Shown one piece after another: positions 1 to 7,986 of a stretch of 64,000 nt of DNA; position 1 is the first letter of the stretch, and each line of letters begins with the position of its first letter. Under the pieces are notes generated by a model that saw nothing but the letters and a program-made list of their open reading frames with translations, did no database searches and was not told the origin of the DNA. A program made the translations under genes and the position numbers. Source of the DNA: Ancylobacter defluvii (GTDB lineage Bacteria > Pseudomonadota > Alphaproteobacteria > Rhizobiales > Xanthobacteraceae); contig NZ_JAHBGD010000005.1 in the NCBI RefSeq assembly GCF_018390605.1, positions 310,001 through 374,000 on the forward strand, read 5' to 3'.

Positions 1-744
1 GGTGACGAGGTGGTAGCTGTCCTCCAGCACCATGGTATCGACGACGCCGCCGAGGCGGCGTTGCAGCGTGATCGCATTGTCGAGGCTGGCGATGTCGTCG
101 TGCCTGGCGTGCACGACCAGCGTGCGCTGGCGGATGAGCGGCAGCATCGGCTTGATCTTCGCCGTGAGCCGCCACAATTCGCGCAGCGCTATGGCCGGAG
201 TGGCGAGCAGGCCGGCTTCGGCGCTGCTGCCATGGCGCATCGAATAGGCGACCATCGCCCGGGTGCGCTCATCCTTCAGTCCGTAGGGCTCGCGTTCCTC
301 GAAGCGGTAGCGCCGGCCGAAAGGCGTGTTGATGAACAGCCGCAGCAGGAAGCTGTATTTCGGGATCGACCAGCCATCATAGGTCAGCGTCGGCGCCAGC
401 ATCACGAGGCCGCGCACGCGCTGCGGCTGGCGCGCCGCCACCAGCGCCGCCAGCACCGCGCCCATGGAGAGCCCGCCGACGAGAATGGTCGAGCATCGCT
501 TCTCAAGCTCGTGAAGGGCGTCGACGGCACTGTCGTACCAGTCCTCGAAGCCGGTGCCGGTCAGGTCGTCCTCGGTGCCGCAATGGCCGGCCAGCTGGCA
601 ACACATGACGGTGTAGCCGGCTGCCGCGAGCCGGCGTGCAATGTCCCGCATTTCCACCGGAGTGCCGCCAAGCCCGTGGATGAGCAGCACGCCGACCGGA
701 CCGCGCTCGTAAAGAATGGAATGATCGGCCACGGCCTTCACCAC
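1..744 (-). CDS. Alpha/beta hydrolase (serine esterase-like), C-terminus cut by window edge
   Basis: The frame read leftwards from GTG at 744 stays open to base 1 (248 residues). It shows a complete serine hydrolase core: oxyanion motif HGLGGTP near residues 23-29, nucleophile elbow GLSMG with Ser93, acidic residues in RHDD near 216-217 and His245 in SYHLVT. This resembles small carboxylesterases and lysophospholipase-like hydrolases; the substrate cannot be told. A good ribosome site (GAGGAAGG) lies in the 9-base gap after the stop of the upstream transporter gene. It is the last visible member of the leftward five-gene run that starts at 4151. Only a few C-terminal residues should be missing. 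Confidence 0.85.
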   Translation of the reverse strand, partial: MVKAVADHSILYERGPVGVLLIHGLGGTPVEMRDIARRLAAAGYTVMCCQLAGHCGTEDDLTGTGFEDWYDSAVDALHELEKRCSTILVGGLSMGAVLAALVAARQPQRVRGLVMLAPTLTYDGWSIPKYSFLLRLFINTPFGRRYRFEEREPYGLKDERTRAMVAYSMRHGSSAEAGLLATPAIALRELWRLTAKIKPMLPLIRQRTLVVHARHDDIASLDNAITLQRRLGGVVDTMVLEDSYHLVT

Positions 745-753
745 GTGCCTTCC

Positions 754-1122
754 TCACAACTCGCTGGCGACGAGAACGATACCCGCCATGATGAGCAGCG
801 CCCCCGCCCAGTGGTTCCGGCCCAGTCTCTCGCCGAGAAACAGGTGGCTGGCAGCCAGGACCCCGAGAATGTTCAGGCTGGCGAGCGGAAAGGCTATCGA
901 AAGCGGCACCAGTGCCAGGATACGAATCCAGATAACGAATTCAGCAACATATATGCCGATTCCGGCCAGCAGCCAGGGTGTCGCCACCAGCGAGCGAAGG
1001 AAGGCGCCCCACCGGCCCCCCTCCGGTGCGGGAATCTTGTCCGCCCCTAGCTTGAAGGCGATCTGGCCGATGACATCGCAGGCGACGGAAGCCGCGAACA
1101 GCGCGACGAGCTCCACGGTCAT
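754..1122 (-). CDS. SMR/DMT-type small membrane transporter
   Basis: A 122-residue, very hydrophobic protein with about four membrane segments (roughly 3-24, 45-68, 70-92, 104-121), the size of small multidrug resistance proteins. The N-terminal CDVIGQIAFKLG aligns with the EmrE region AEVIGTTLMK, but the family's essential membrane Glu is an Asp here (residue 16). Its ATG overlaps the stop of the preceding ureohydrolase-like gene (ATGA), so the two are probably translationally coupled. It may export or import the product or substrate of the neighbouring enzymes, by position only. It could also be a half-size EamA-type carrier. Confidence 0.75.
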   Translation of the reverse strand: MTVELVALFAASVACDVIGQIAFKLGADKIPAPEGGRWGAFLRSLVATPWLLAGIGIYVAEFVIWIRILALVPLSIAFPLASLNILGVLAASHLFLGERLGRNHWAGALLIMAGIVLVASEL

Positions 1123-2051
1123 TGCAGCACCGCCTCCATAGCCGAGAGGATGCGCAGATTGGTCGCCTCGTTGACAGCGGTGCCTGCGTCGGGCGGTACG
1201 GGCCGCTGGTCGCGATCGAGGCGGGCGAGCAGCGAGCGGACCGTTCCAAGCGAGCCCTCGGGCGAGTAGTCGCCACACACATCCATGCCGATGACGGGGC
1301 GCCGGGCGGCGATGATGTCGATCGCTTCCAGCACCGCGTCGAGCCGCAGCTGGCCCTGGTCCCAATTGGTCACCGCCTCGGCGGAGGTGAGCACATCCTT
1401 GTCGAGGCTGACCCAGACCGGCGCTTCGGGCAGCCGATCGGCAATGCCGGCGACGCGACCGCCCCAGTCGTCCTCCGCCAGTCCCCGCCAGCGCAGGCCA
1501 TCGCGGGCGAGGCCGCAGGTGCCGCGCGCGCCGGCATTCTCAAAGGACGGGCCGGCATAGAAGGTGGCGCCGTCGAACCACGGGTGCAGTTCGAGGCGTC
1601 CGGAGCGCAGTGCGCCGACCGCCCCGCCCCGGAGCTGCGGCGCCTCGATGTCGGCGCTGGCCGGACCGAGCGTGACGACTCGCAGCACCTCGGGCCGTTC
1701 CAGTGCCCGCGCCACCCAGGATCCGCAGTTCAGATTCAAGGGGAAGCGGATCCAGTCCGGGTGATTGTCGAAATGGATGATGCTCACCGGCTGTTTCAGC
1801 CGCTTCACCAGCAGCAGCGACAGATGGTGGAAATCGCCCGAGCCGATGAAGTGGATGTCGCCGTCCACCGGCGAGCCGAGGCGCGCGTCGAGGGCGGCGA
1901 GCGCTTCCTCCGAGGCGAGCAGCCGCAGACGCGGGGCAAGGTCGCGGGCGGCAATGACATCGCCGCCCGATTGCGCGCATGCCGCAACCAAGCCGGGCTG
2001 GGCCGCAAGCGACCCGTCCGTATCGAGGAGGCGTATGCGCATCGGGTTCAC
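1119..2051 (-). CDS. Arginase/agmatinase (ureohydrolase) family protein
   Basis: A 310-residue protein with the ureohydrolase metal-site pattern: GSGDFHHLS near residue 71, FDNHPDW near 94, SLDKDVL near 216 and MDVCGDYS near 251. These provide the His and Asp ligands for a dinuclear manganese centre. Family members hydrolyse guanidino or related C-N bonds (arginine, agmatine, formiminoglutamate), but this sequence is divergent and I cannot name a substrate. Start: GTG at 2051 overlaps the aminotransferase stop by 4 bases; ATG at 2042 is an equally plausible start. It sits between a PLP aminotransferase and a small transporter. Confidence 0.8.
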   Translation of the reverse strand: MNPMRIRLLDTDGSLAAQPGLVAACAQSGGDVIAARDLAPRLRLLASEEALAALDARLGSPVDGDIHFIGSGDFHHLSLLLVKRLKQPVSIIHFDNHPDWIRFPLNLNCGSWVARALERPEVLRVVTLGPASADIEAPQLRGGAVGALRSGRLELHPWFDGATFYAGPSFENAGARGTCGLARDGLRWRGLAEDDWGGRVAGIADRLPEAPVWVSLDKDVLTSAEAVTNWDQGQLRLDAVLEAIDIIAARRPVIGMDVCGDYSPEGSLGTVRSLLARLDRDQRPVPPDAGTAVNEATNLRILSAMEAVLQ

Positions 2052-3463
2052 CGGGGTGTAACCCGCTCGAAGAGCTGATCGAGCAGGGCGAGGCCGAGAT
2101 CGATTTCCTCATAGGAAATCGTGAGCGCCGGCGCCACCGTGATCACGTTCTTATGGTAACCGCCGATATCGAGCACCAGCCCATAGCGCTCGCCGCCATG
2201 GACAAGGTCGCCCTTCAGCGCCTCGTCGACCATGAGGTCGACCAGCTTCTTCGACGGCGTGTAGCTGTCATGCGGCTCGCAGATCTCGATGCGCAAAGCC
2301 AGGCCGAGGCCGTCGACGTCGCCGACGATCTTGTGCTTTTCCTTGAGTGCCTTCAGGCCGTCGAGGAAATAGGCGCCCTTGGCCGGGACGGTGGTCTCGT
2401 AATCGTCCTCGCGCATCATCCGCATGGCTTCGAGCGCCACCGCGGTGCCCAGCGGATTGGCGTTGAAGGTGGAGTGGGTCGAGCCGGCCGGGAACACGGT
2501 CGGGTTGATCAGCTCCTCGCGCGCCCAGATGCCGGAGAGCGGGTTGAGGCCGTTGGTCAGCGCCTTGCCGAACACCAGCACGTCGGGCGTGACGCCGAAA
2601 TGCTCGATCGACCACAATTTGCCGGTGCGGTAGAAACCCATCTGGATCTCGTCCACCACCAAGAGGATGCCGTGCTTGTCCAGCACGCGCTTCAGCTCGG
2701 GGAAGAAGTTCGGCGGCGGGATGACATAGCCGCCAGTGCCCTGGATCGGCTCGACATAGAAGGCGGCATATTCCGCCTGGCCGACCTTGGGGTCCCACAC
2801 GCCATTATATTCGCTCTCGAACAGGCGCTCGAACTTCTTCACGCACAGCTCGCCATACTCCTCCTTCGACATGCCGCGCGGGCCGCGGAAGTGATAGGGG
2901 AACTCGATGAACTGGGCGCGCTCGCCGAAATGGCCGTAGCGGCGGCGGTAGCGGTAGGACGAGGTGATGGCCGAGGCGCCGAGGGTGCGGCCGTGATAGC
3001 CGCCCTCGAAGGCGAACATCAGGCTCTTCCCGTTCGACGCGTTGCGCACGATCTTGAGCGAATCCTCGACCGCCTGCGCGCCGCCGACGTTGAAATGCAC
3101 ACGGCCCTTCTGACCGAAGCGCTGCTGTGCGCCGATGCCGATCTCGGCGGCGAGCTCGATCTTCTCCTTGTGGAGATACTGGCTGGCGACCTGCGGCAGC
3201 CGGTCGATCTGCCGCTTCAGCGCTTCATTCAAACGCGGATTGGCGTAGCCGAAGTTGACGGCCGAATACCACATCTGAAGATCGAGAAATTGCTGGCCTT
3301 CATCGTCGTAAATGAACGAGCCTTCGCATCGCTCGAAGATCTTCGGCACTTCCGTATAGTGCACCGTGTCTCCATAGGAGCAATATTCGGCTTCAAGCGC
3401 GTAGAGGCGCTCGCGTTCGCTCTCGCTCGACGTCGGGGGGGAGGTCAGGTTACGGTCAAGCAT
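2048..3463 (-). CDS. Class III PLP-dependent aminotransferase
   Basis: A 471-residue fold-type I transaminase. Visible landmarks are the cofactor phosphate loop around VGGAQAVEDSLK (near 127), YHGRTLGAS, the Asp of VVDEIQMGF that pairs with the pyridine nitrogen, and the Schiff-base Lys in VFGKALTNG (near 299). This group includes ornithine, 4-aminobutyrate and diaminobutyrate aminotransferases; the donor is not identifiable here. The start overlaps the end of the HAD gene by 8 bases and its end overlaps the ureohydrolase-like gene, so it belongs to a tightly coupled leftward operon. A neighbouring guanidine- or amide-cleaving enzyme suggests a diamine or amino-acid pathway, which is inference. 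Confidence 0.9.
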   Translation of the reverse strand: MLDRNLTSPPTSSESERERLYALEAEYCSYGDTVHYTEVPKIFERCEGSFIYDDEGQQFLDLQMWYSAVNFGYANPRLNEALKRQIDRLPQVASQYLHKEKIELAAEIGIGAQQRFGQKGRVHFNVGGAQAVEDSLKIVRNASNGKSLMFAFEGGYHGRTLGASAITSSYRYRRRYGHFGERAQFIEFPYHFRGPRGMSKEEYGELCVKKFERLFESEYNGVWDPKVGQAEYAAFYVEPIQGTGGYVIPPPNFFPELKRVLDKHGILLVVDEIQMGFYRTGKLWSIEHFGVTPDVLVFGKALTNGLNPLSGIWAREELINPTVFPAGSTHSTFNANPLGTAVALEAMRMMREDDYETTVPAKGAYFLDGLKALKEKHKIVGDVDGLGLALRIEICEPHDSYTPSKKLVDLMVDEALKGDLVHGGERYGLVLDIGGYHKNVITVAPALTISYEEIDLGLALLDQLFERVTPR

Positions 3464-4151
3464 TGAGATCCTCGAACGAAGTTCCGGTGGATACCGGCAG
3501 GGTGGGGCTCATCTCCGAGATGAGTGCGGGCAGGAAGGCGAGAACGTCGGCGAAGCCGGAAACCGCCAGATGCGGCAAAGATTCTTCTGCGCAGAAGGCG
3601 GCAAGACTTCCCTTGGCGAAAACGAAGTCGGCGCGTCGAGCAAGGCAAAAATCGGACCGGCCGTCGCCGATGAGCACCAGAGGCTGCTTGGCGTCGGTGG
3701 CGGCGCATTTGCAGGTGCCGCTGCCGCAGCCTTCGGCGCCATTGCTGAAGCGCGCCGCCCAGCGATCCTTGCCGACCGGCAGCATCTGGTTGCAGGTAAC
3801 CGGCAGATCGAGGCCGGCGGCGGCCAGCAATGGAAGGATCGAGACGTCGAATCCGTCGGAAACGACAGAGACGTCGGCCCCGTGCTGGCGCGCGGCGGCA
3901 ACGAAGCGGGTCACGTCGGGATCCAGCGTGATGGCGGCGAGGGCGCGACGGACATCGTCCTCGCTGGCGCGGATCAGTGCGACCTGCGCCGCCAGGCAGG
4001 CGCGCGACGAAATCTCCCCCGCCTGCCAGCGGTCCTCGATGGCCCGCCATTCCGGCTCGGCAAAACTTTCCAGCAGGAAGTCGGTGGTATCGACGGGGCA
4101 GATGGTTCCGTCGAAATCCAGCGCGAAGTGCAGGCGCGAATTCACGTGCAT
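3456..4151 (-). CDS. HAD-superfamily (subclass IB, MtnX-like) phosphatase
   Basis: About 231 residues. The N-terminal DFDGT (Asp12 nucleophile, Asp14 acid/base) and the late GDGRSDFCLA (motif IV acidic residues) identify an HAD phosphohydrolase of the MtnX/phosphoserine phosphatase type. An unusual CGSGTCKC cysteine cluster sits before motif IV. ATG at 4151 is preferred because it places DFDGT near residue 12 and has GGTAG upstream; an in-frame ATG at 4169 is possible. It is the first gene of the leftward operon, and its last codons overlap the aminotransferase start. It probably removes a phosphate from a pathway intermediate. Confidence 0.82.
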   Translation of the reverse strand: MHVNSRLHFALDFDGTICPVDTTDFLLESFAEPEWRAIEDRWQAGEISSRACLAAQVALIRASEDDVRRALAAITLDPDVTRFVAAARQHGADVSVVSDGFDVSILPLLAAAGLDLPVTCNQMLPVGKDRWAARFSNGAEGCGSGTCKCAATDAKQPLVLIGDGRSDFCLARRADFVFAKGSLAAFCAEESLPHLAVSGFADVLAFLPALISEMSPTLPVSTGTSFEDLNA

Positions 4152-4649
4152 GAGGCTACCGATGGTCATGTATATGTTCTGGCGAGTCTTGTGCCCGCTT
4201 TGGGAGCGATTTTCTTTCACATAGCTAGCAAAATTTCTTTTCAATTTCGCCTGCTTCTAAGGACGAAGACGTGAGGAGCCTCCCTCACTGTCACCCGCCT
4301 GCCACGGTGCTCGTGATATCGTTGAACGCGCAGCGTCAACTTATGCGGGCATGCGGTTGCCGCATGGCCGGCCTGCTTGTGGTGCGGGGTTCGAACACCG
4401 CATGCGGCAGTACCTGCGCGGTGCGCCATAACGGAAATAGGGCAGGGGCCACGGGTGACGCCGAGCGCGGTGCACGCACGCATGGAGCTGAGCTTGGCCG
4501 GCATCGCCGTCGGGCCGTTGCCCTAGCCGGCGGCCGGCAGAGCCTCCCCCAACAGGTGCCGACCCAGCTGCGTACTCTCCGGGATATCGCGCACCGACGT
4601 TCGAACGTAAGGTTGTGTGCGATGTCCGCGGCTATTGGGCTCGAAACCG
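4152..4649. promoter_or_regulatory. Divergent intergenic region with palindromes
   Basis: About 500 bases separate the HAD operon (left) from the response-regulator gene (right). I see no convincing gene. An AT-rich stretch at 4205-4260 is a likely promoter for the leftward operon. CATGCGG-TTG-CCGCATG at 4350-4366 and the 10-base palindrome CCGCATGCGG at 4398-4407 share the half-site ATGCGG, which also occurs at 4343. A 12-base palindrome ACGTTCGAACGT at 4597-4608 runs into CGTAAGGTTG, just upstream of the regulator gene. Confidence 0.5.
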
Positions 4650-5324
4650 ATGCGCCTGTTGCTCGTGGAAGACGAACGTGAACTTGCTGACCTGCTCGTG
4701 GCCGCATTGAAACCGGCCGGCTTTGTGGTCGATCATGTGACGACCATCGCCGACGCCGAGGCAGCCCTGGCCGCTGGCCGCTACGACATCGCAGTGCTCG
4801 ATCTGCGGTTGCCGGACGGTGACGGTCTCGATCTGCTCAAACGGCACCGGGCGAATGGCCTTTCCATCCCGGTCCTCATCCTTACCGCGCGCGACAATCC
4901 CTGCGACCGGGTGCGCGGGCTTGAGGAGGGCGGCGACGATTATGTCGTGAAGCCGTTTCACTTCGACGAGGTGGTGGCGCGGCTGCGTGCGCTGCTGCGT
5001 CGGCCGAACCAGGCGCTCAGCGTGCATCTCGTGATCGGCAACGTCGATTTCAACACTGCGGATTTGAAGGTCATGGTGGCGACAGCTCCGCTTCAGCTGT
5101 CGCGGCGGGAACTCGGCTTGCTCGAGCTGTTCATGCGGCGGGCCGGGCGCGTGCTCAGCAAGGAGGTGATCGAACATGCCGTCTACAGCTTCGACGACGA
5201 CATCGATTCCAACGCGTTAGAGGTGCTGATGCACCGGCTCCGTCGCAAGCTGACCGACGCCGGCGCCAGCACGCGGATCCATACGCTGCGTGGAATTGGC
5301 TACCTGATGGACGATCTGCCGTGA
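4650..5324 (+). CDS. OmpR/PhoB-family response regulator
   Basis: A 224-residue regulator. The receiver domain (about 1-115) has acidic pocket E7/D8, phosphoacceptor Asp51 in VLDLRLPDGDG, and Lys101 in YVVKPF. The C-terminal half (about 125-222) is a winged-helix domain with the SRRELGLLE and LRRKL...RIHTLRGIGY patterns. It resembles the QseB/TctD/PmrA branch. ATG at 4650 is chosen because MRLLLVEDE is the normal receiver start; no clear ribosome site precedes it. The stop overlaps the GTG of the sensor kinase gene. An 11-base word upstream of it also occurs in the promoter of the polysaccharide operon, suggesting that operon is a target. Confidence 0.9.
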   Translation: MRLLLVEDERELADLLVAALKPAGFVVDHVTTIADAEAALAAGRYDIAVLDLRLPDGDGLDLLKRHRANGLSIPVLILTARDNPCDRVRGLEEGGDDYVVKPFHFDEVVARLRALLRRPNQALSVHLVIGNVDFNTADLKVMVATAPLQLSRRELGLLELFMRRAGRVLSKEVIEHAVYSFDDDIDSNALEVLMHRLRRKLTDAGASTRIHTLRGIGYLMDDLP

Positions 5325-6460
5325 GCATGCGGCACCCCTGGTCGCTGAAACGGCAACTCGCATTGCGTCTGACCGTCGTTCTCGTCCTCGGCATTATCGG
5401 ATCGTCGGCCGCGATCCTCATCGTCGTCTTGTCCGTGCTGGCATCCGTCGAGGAAGGCAGCCTTGGCGAACCGGCGCACGGCGTCATCCTCGACCTGATC
5501 GGATTCAGCTTGCTGGCCGTGATGCCAGTGCTTGCATTGACGCTGCTGGTGACGATGTGGACGCTCAATCGCGGCTTCCACAACCTCGATCGCGTCGCCG
5601 TCGAGGCGCGGACCATCGTGCCGGGCTGCCCTGCGATGCGACTATCGGCGCAGGGGCACCCGGACGAAATCCTGCCGCTGGTGGAAGCTATGAACGATGC
5701 GATCGCCCGGTTCGAGCGGGTGCATGAGGCAGAACGGCGTTTCACCGCCGATGCCGCACACGAATTGCGGACCTCTATCGCCGTGCTGGCGGCGCGTATC
5801 GATACGCTGACTTCGGGCGCCGGGCGCGATGCTCTCGGTCGCGACGCTGCGCGTCTTGGCCGGCTTGTTTCGCAGATGCTTCGGGTTGCACGGCTCGACG
5901 CTGCCCCGCCGTGCATGAACGCGGTGGTGGACCTCGTTGTCACGGTCAGGGAGACGGTGGCGGCGCTGGCGCCTCTTGCCATCCGGAACGGTCGGCTGAT
6001 CGAAATGCGCGCCCCCAATCGGCCGGTCGAAGTGAGCGGCAATGTGGAGGTACTTGGGCTTGCCGTGGCCAACCTGATTGAAAATGCCCTGATGCACACA
6101 CCCGATCGCTCGCCCATCGCTATCGAGGTCACGGAAGAACCGGAGATCCGCGTCATGGATCGCGGAGCGGATATCGCGCCGGCTGACCGGGCCCGAATCT
6201 TCCAGCGGTTCCAGCGTGGTTCAGCATCGACGACTTCCGGCGCCGGGCTGGGACTCGCGATTGTTGCGGAGATCGCGGCGCTTCATGGTGCCGTTGCAGC
6301 GGTTGTGCCTCGTGAAGGCGGAGGCAACGTGTTCGTGATCAGCTGGAAGGGAGCGGCGGGAGCCGGTGGCGTGTCGCAGCATGTCGATACCGACATTTCT
6401 GGTGTCGGCCCGCCTATCGGTGGCACCGGCGCGAGCGGAGTGTCGATCGCCCCTCGTTAG
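5321..6460 (+). CDS. Sensor histidine kinase
   Basis: A 379-residue membrane kinase partnered with the preceding regulator (GTGA overlap; GTG start at 5321). Two membrane segments lie near residues 14-40 and 57-80, separated by only about 16 residues, so it has almost no periplasmic sensor domain and probably senses the membrane or a partner. The dimerisation motif is HELRTS with His147; the Pro usual after Thr is Ser. The ATPase domain has the N box NLIENALMH, the G1 box DRGAD and the G2 box GAGLGLAIV. The last 35 residues are a low-complexity Gly-rich tail of unknown use. Confidence 0.9.
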   Translation: MSMRHPWSLKRQLALRLTVVLVLGIIGSSAAILIVVLSVLASVEEGSLGEPAHGVILDLIGFSLLAVMPVLALTLLVTMWTLNRGFHNLDRVAVEARTIVPGCPAMRLSAQGHPDEILPLVEAMNDAIARFERVHEAERRFTADAAHELRTSIAVLAARIDTLTSGAGRDALGRDAARLGRLVSQMLRVARLDAAPPCMNAVVDLVVTVRETVAALAPLAIRNGRLIEMRAPNRPVEVSGNVEVLGLAVANLIENALMHTPDRSPIAIEVTEEPEIRVMDRGADIAPADRARIFQRFQRGSASTTSGAGLGLAIVAEIAALHGAVAAVVPREGGGNVFVISWKGAAGAGGVSQHVDTDISGVGPPIGGTGASGVSIAPR

Positions 6461-6808
6461 GGTAATCGGATGTTGCCAGAAAGTTCGTTGATATTTTCAT
6501 GATAAAAAAATTCAAATTTCATATCAATTTTTAACGGATTGTAAGCTTGACGTAAGGTTGCCGCCTCAGATTGCACCTGGGGCAGGTGTTGAGGGGAACT
6601 CAACAAACACTCGTAACGTCAGTCCCAGACAGGACGCGAATTTTATCAGGCTTATCAGGCAAATGGCATAGCTGGGCATTCTCTGGTCCGAATGGACGGG
6701 GAGGCTCCCGTTGATGCAGCCGAGCCGCTGATATCGCTCCACATTTCCCACCATCGTCTCCCACCATCGACGATTCATCATCAATGCGAGATCGAAGGTT
6801 CTGCATCC
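6461..6808. promoter_or_regulatory. Promoter region of polysaccharide operon with 11-bp direct repeat
   Basis: A 348-base region without a convincing gene. It contains a strikingly AT-rich block (6487-6535) with inverted repeat TTGATAT/ATATCAA (6488-6494 and 6521-6527), then GTAAGCTTGAC and GTAAGGTTGCC in tandem at 6541-6562 (9 of 11 identical). An 11-base direct repeat is the normal spacing for OmpR/PhoB-type regulator dimers. ACGTAAGGTTG at 6550-6560 is repeated exactly upstream of the response-regulator gene (4605-4615). The decarboxylase frame is open from 6692, so its start could lie earlier than I place it. Confidence 0.55.
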
Positions 6809-7837
6809 ATGCAAAGAGCGATGACGCATATCCACATGAGCCGTGACGCTGCCGCTCCCCGACGGAGTCCTCGAGTCCTGGTGACAGGCGGGGCGGGATT
6901 TGTCGGCTCCCATCTGTGCGACCGGCTGCTCGAACGGGGAGCCCATGTTGTTTGCCTCGACAACTTTTCGACAGGCAGGCGGCAAAACATCGAGCATCTG
7001 ATCGGGAAACCCCGATTTTCGCTCCTGCTGCACGATGTCGTGGAGCCGATCTCCATCCCCATCGACGTCGACGAAATCTACAATCTTGCCTGCCCGGCCT
7101 CACCGCCGGCCTATGCGGCCGAACCGATCCACACCACCATGACCAGTGTAGTCGGGGCGCTGAACCTTCTTGAGCTGGCGACGGAGCAGAACGCCAAGAT
7201 TCTCCAGGCCTCGACATCCGAGGTCTATGGCGATCCCGAGGTCAGCCCACAACCTGAATCCTATCGGGGACATGTCGACCCGACCGGGCCGCGCGCCTGC
7301 TATGACGAAGGCAAGCGCTGCGCGGAAAGCCTCTTCTTCGACCATGAGCGTGTGCTGGGAACGCGGATCAAGATCGCCCGCATTTTCAATACCTATGGTC
7401 CGCGCATGAGCATCGACGACGGGCGTGTCACTTCCAATCTGATCGTGCAGGCGCTGTCCGGCACGGACATGACGGTCTATGGCGATGGCTCGCAAACACG
7501 CTCCTTCTGCTATGTCGACGAGACGGTGGAGGCGCTCATTCGCCTGATGGCGACGCCCGACGGTGTCGATGGGCCGGTCAATATCGGCAATCCGGACGAG
7601 CGCACCATCAACGACTTCGCGGCCATCGTGCGCCGCATGACCGGTTCGCAATCGCAGGTCATCTACCGTCCGTTGCCGGTCCACGATCCGCGCCGGCGCT
7701 GCCCCGACATTGGCGAGGCGGTGCGCCTGCTCGACTGGATACCGAATGTCGGCCTGGAGGAGGGGCTGGCGCGCACCATCAGCTATTTCCGTGCCGAGCT
7801 GGTCCGCATGCCCGCCGTGCAGGAGGTGATGGCATGA
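6809..7837 (+). CDS. NAD-dependent UDP-glucuronate decarboxylase (UDP-xylose synthase type)
   Basis: A 342-residue extended SDR. The NAD loop GGAGFVGSH is near residue 27, and the catalytic Ser/Thr in ASTSEVYGD is near 135. The long motif continues through [18 protein letters not shown] to CYDEGKR, giving the YxxxK pair Tyr165/Lys169; this block is diagnostic for UDP-glucuronate decarboxylases, which make UDP-xylose or UDP-4-keto-pentose from UDP-glucuronate. Start chosen at ATG 6809 (GAAGG about 10 bases upstream); ATGs at 6821 and 6836 are alternatives. It is first in an operon with a synthase and a glycosidase, so it probably supplies a pentose donor for an exopolysaccharide. Confidence 0.85.
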   Translation: MQRAMTHIHMSRDAAAPRRSPRVLVTGGAGFVGSHLCDRLLERGAHVVCLDNFSTGRRQNIEHLIGKPRFSLLLHDVVEPISIPIDVDEIYNLACPASPPAYAAEPIHTTMTSVVGALNLLELATEQNAKILQASTSEVYGDPEVSPQPESYRGHVDPTGPRACYDEGKRCAESLFFDHERVLGTRIKIARIFNTYGPRMSIDDGRVTSNLIVQALSGTDMTVYGDGSQTRSFCYVDETVEALIRLMATPDGVDGPVNIGNPDERTINDFAAIVRRMTGSQSQVIYRPLPVHDPRRRCPDIGEAVRLLDWIPNVGLEEGLARTISYFRAELVRMPAVQEVMA

Positions 7838-7986
7838 GTGCAGCCGAGGTGCGCGTCGCCGGTGGTATCGGCCTGGTCGGCAGCCTCAACAAGGTGCTGA
7901 CGGCCAGCGGTTTCCTGCCCGTAAATGTCGAACATATGTCGCGGGCGAAACCGGCGATCCGTTCCCACGCGTGGAGGCCGCAATGA
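7834..7986 (+). CDS. 50-residue ORF coupled between decarboxylase and synthase genes
   Basis: ATG at 7834 overlaps the decarboxylase stop (ATGA), and its own TGA overlaps the ATG of the GT2 gene at 7983. The ORF therefore exactly bridges the two genes with 4-base overlaps on both sides. The product has a hydrophobic Gly-rich stretch, [15 protein letters not shown], and a basic C-terminus. I do not recognise it. The double overlap suggests real translation, either as a small protein or as a coupling device that carries ribosomes to the synthase start. It could also be the remnant of a longer gene. Confidence 0.5.
   Translation: MSAAEVRVAGGIGLVGSLNKVLTASGFLPVNVEHMSRAKPAIRSHAWRPQ

Noticed and set aside
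10-1050. Plus-strand open frame of 346 codons at the left edge
   Set aside because: Antisense to the alpha/beta hydrolase and SMR-type genes, whose catalytic motifs are intact; no recognisable protein features.
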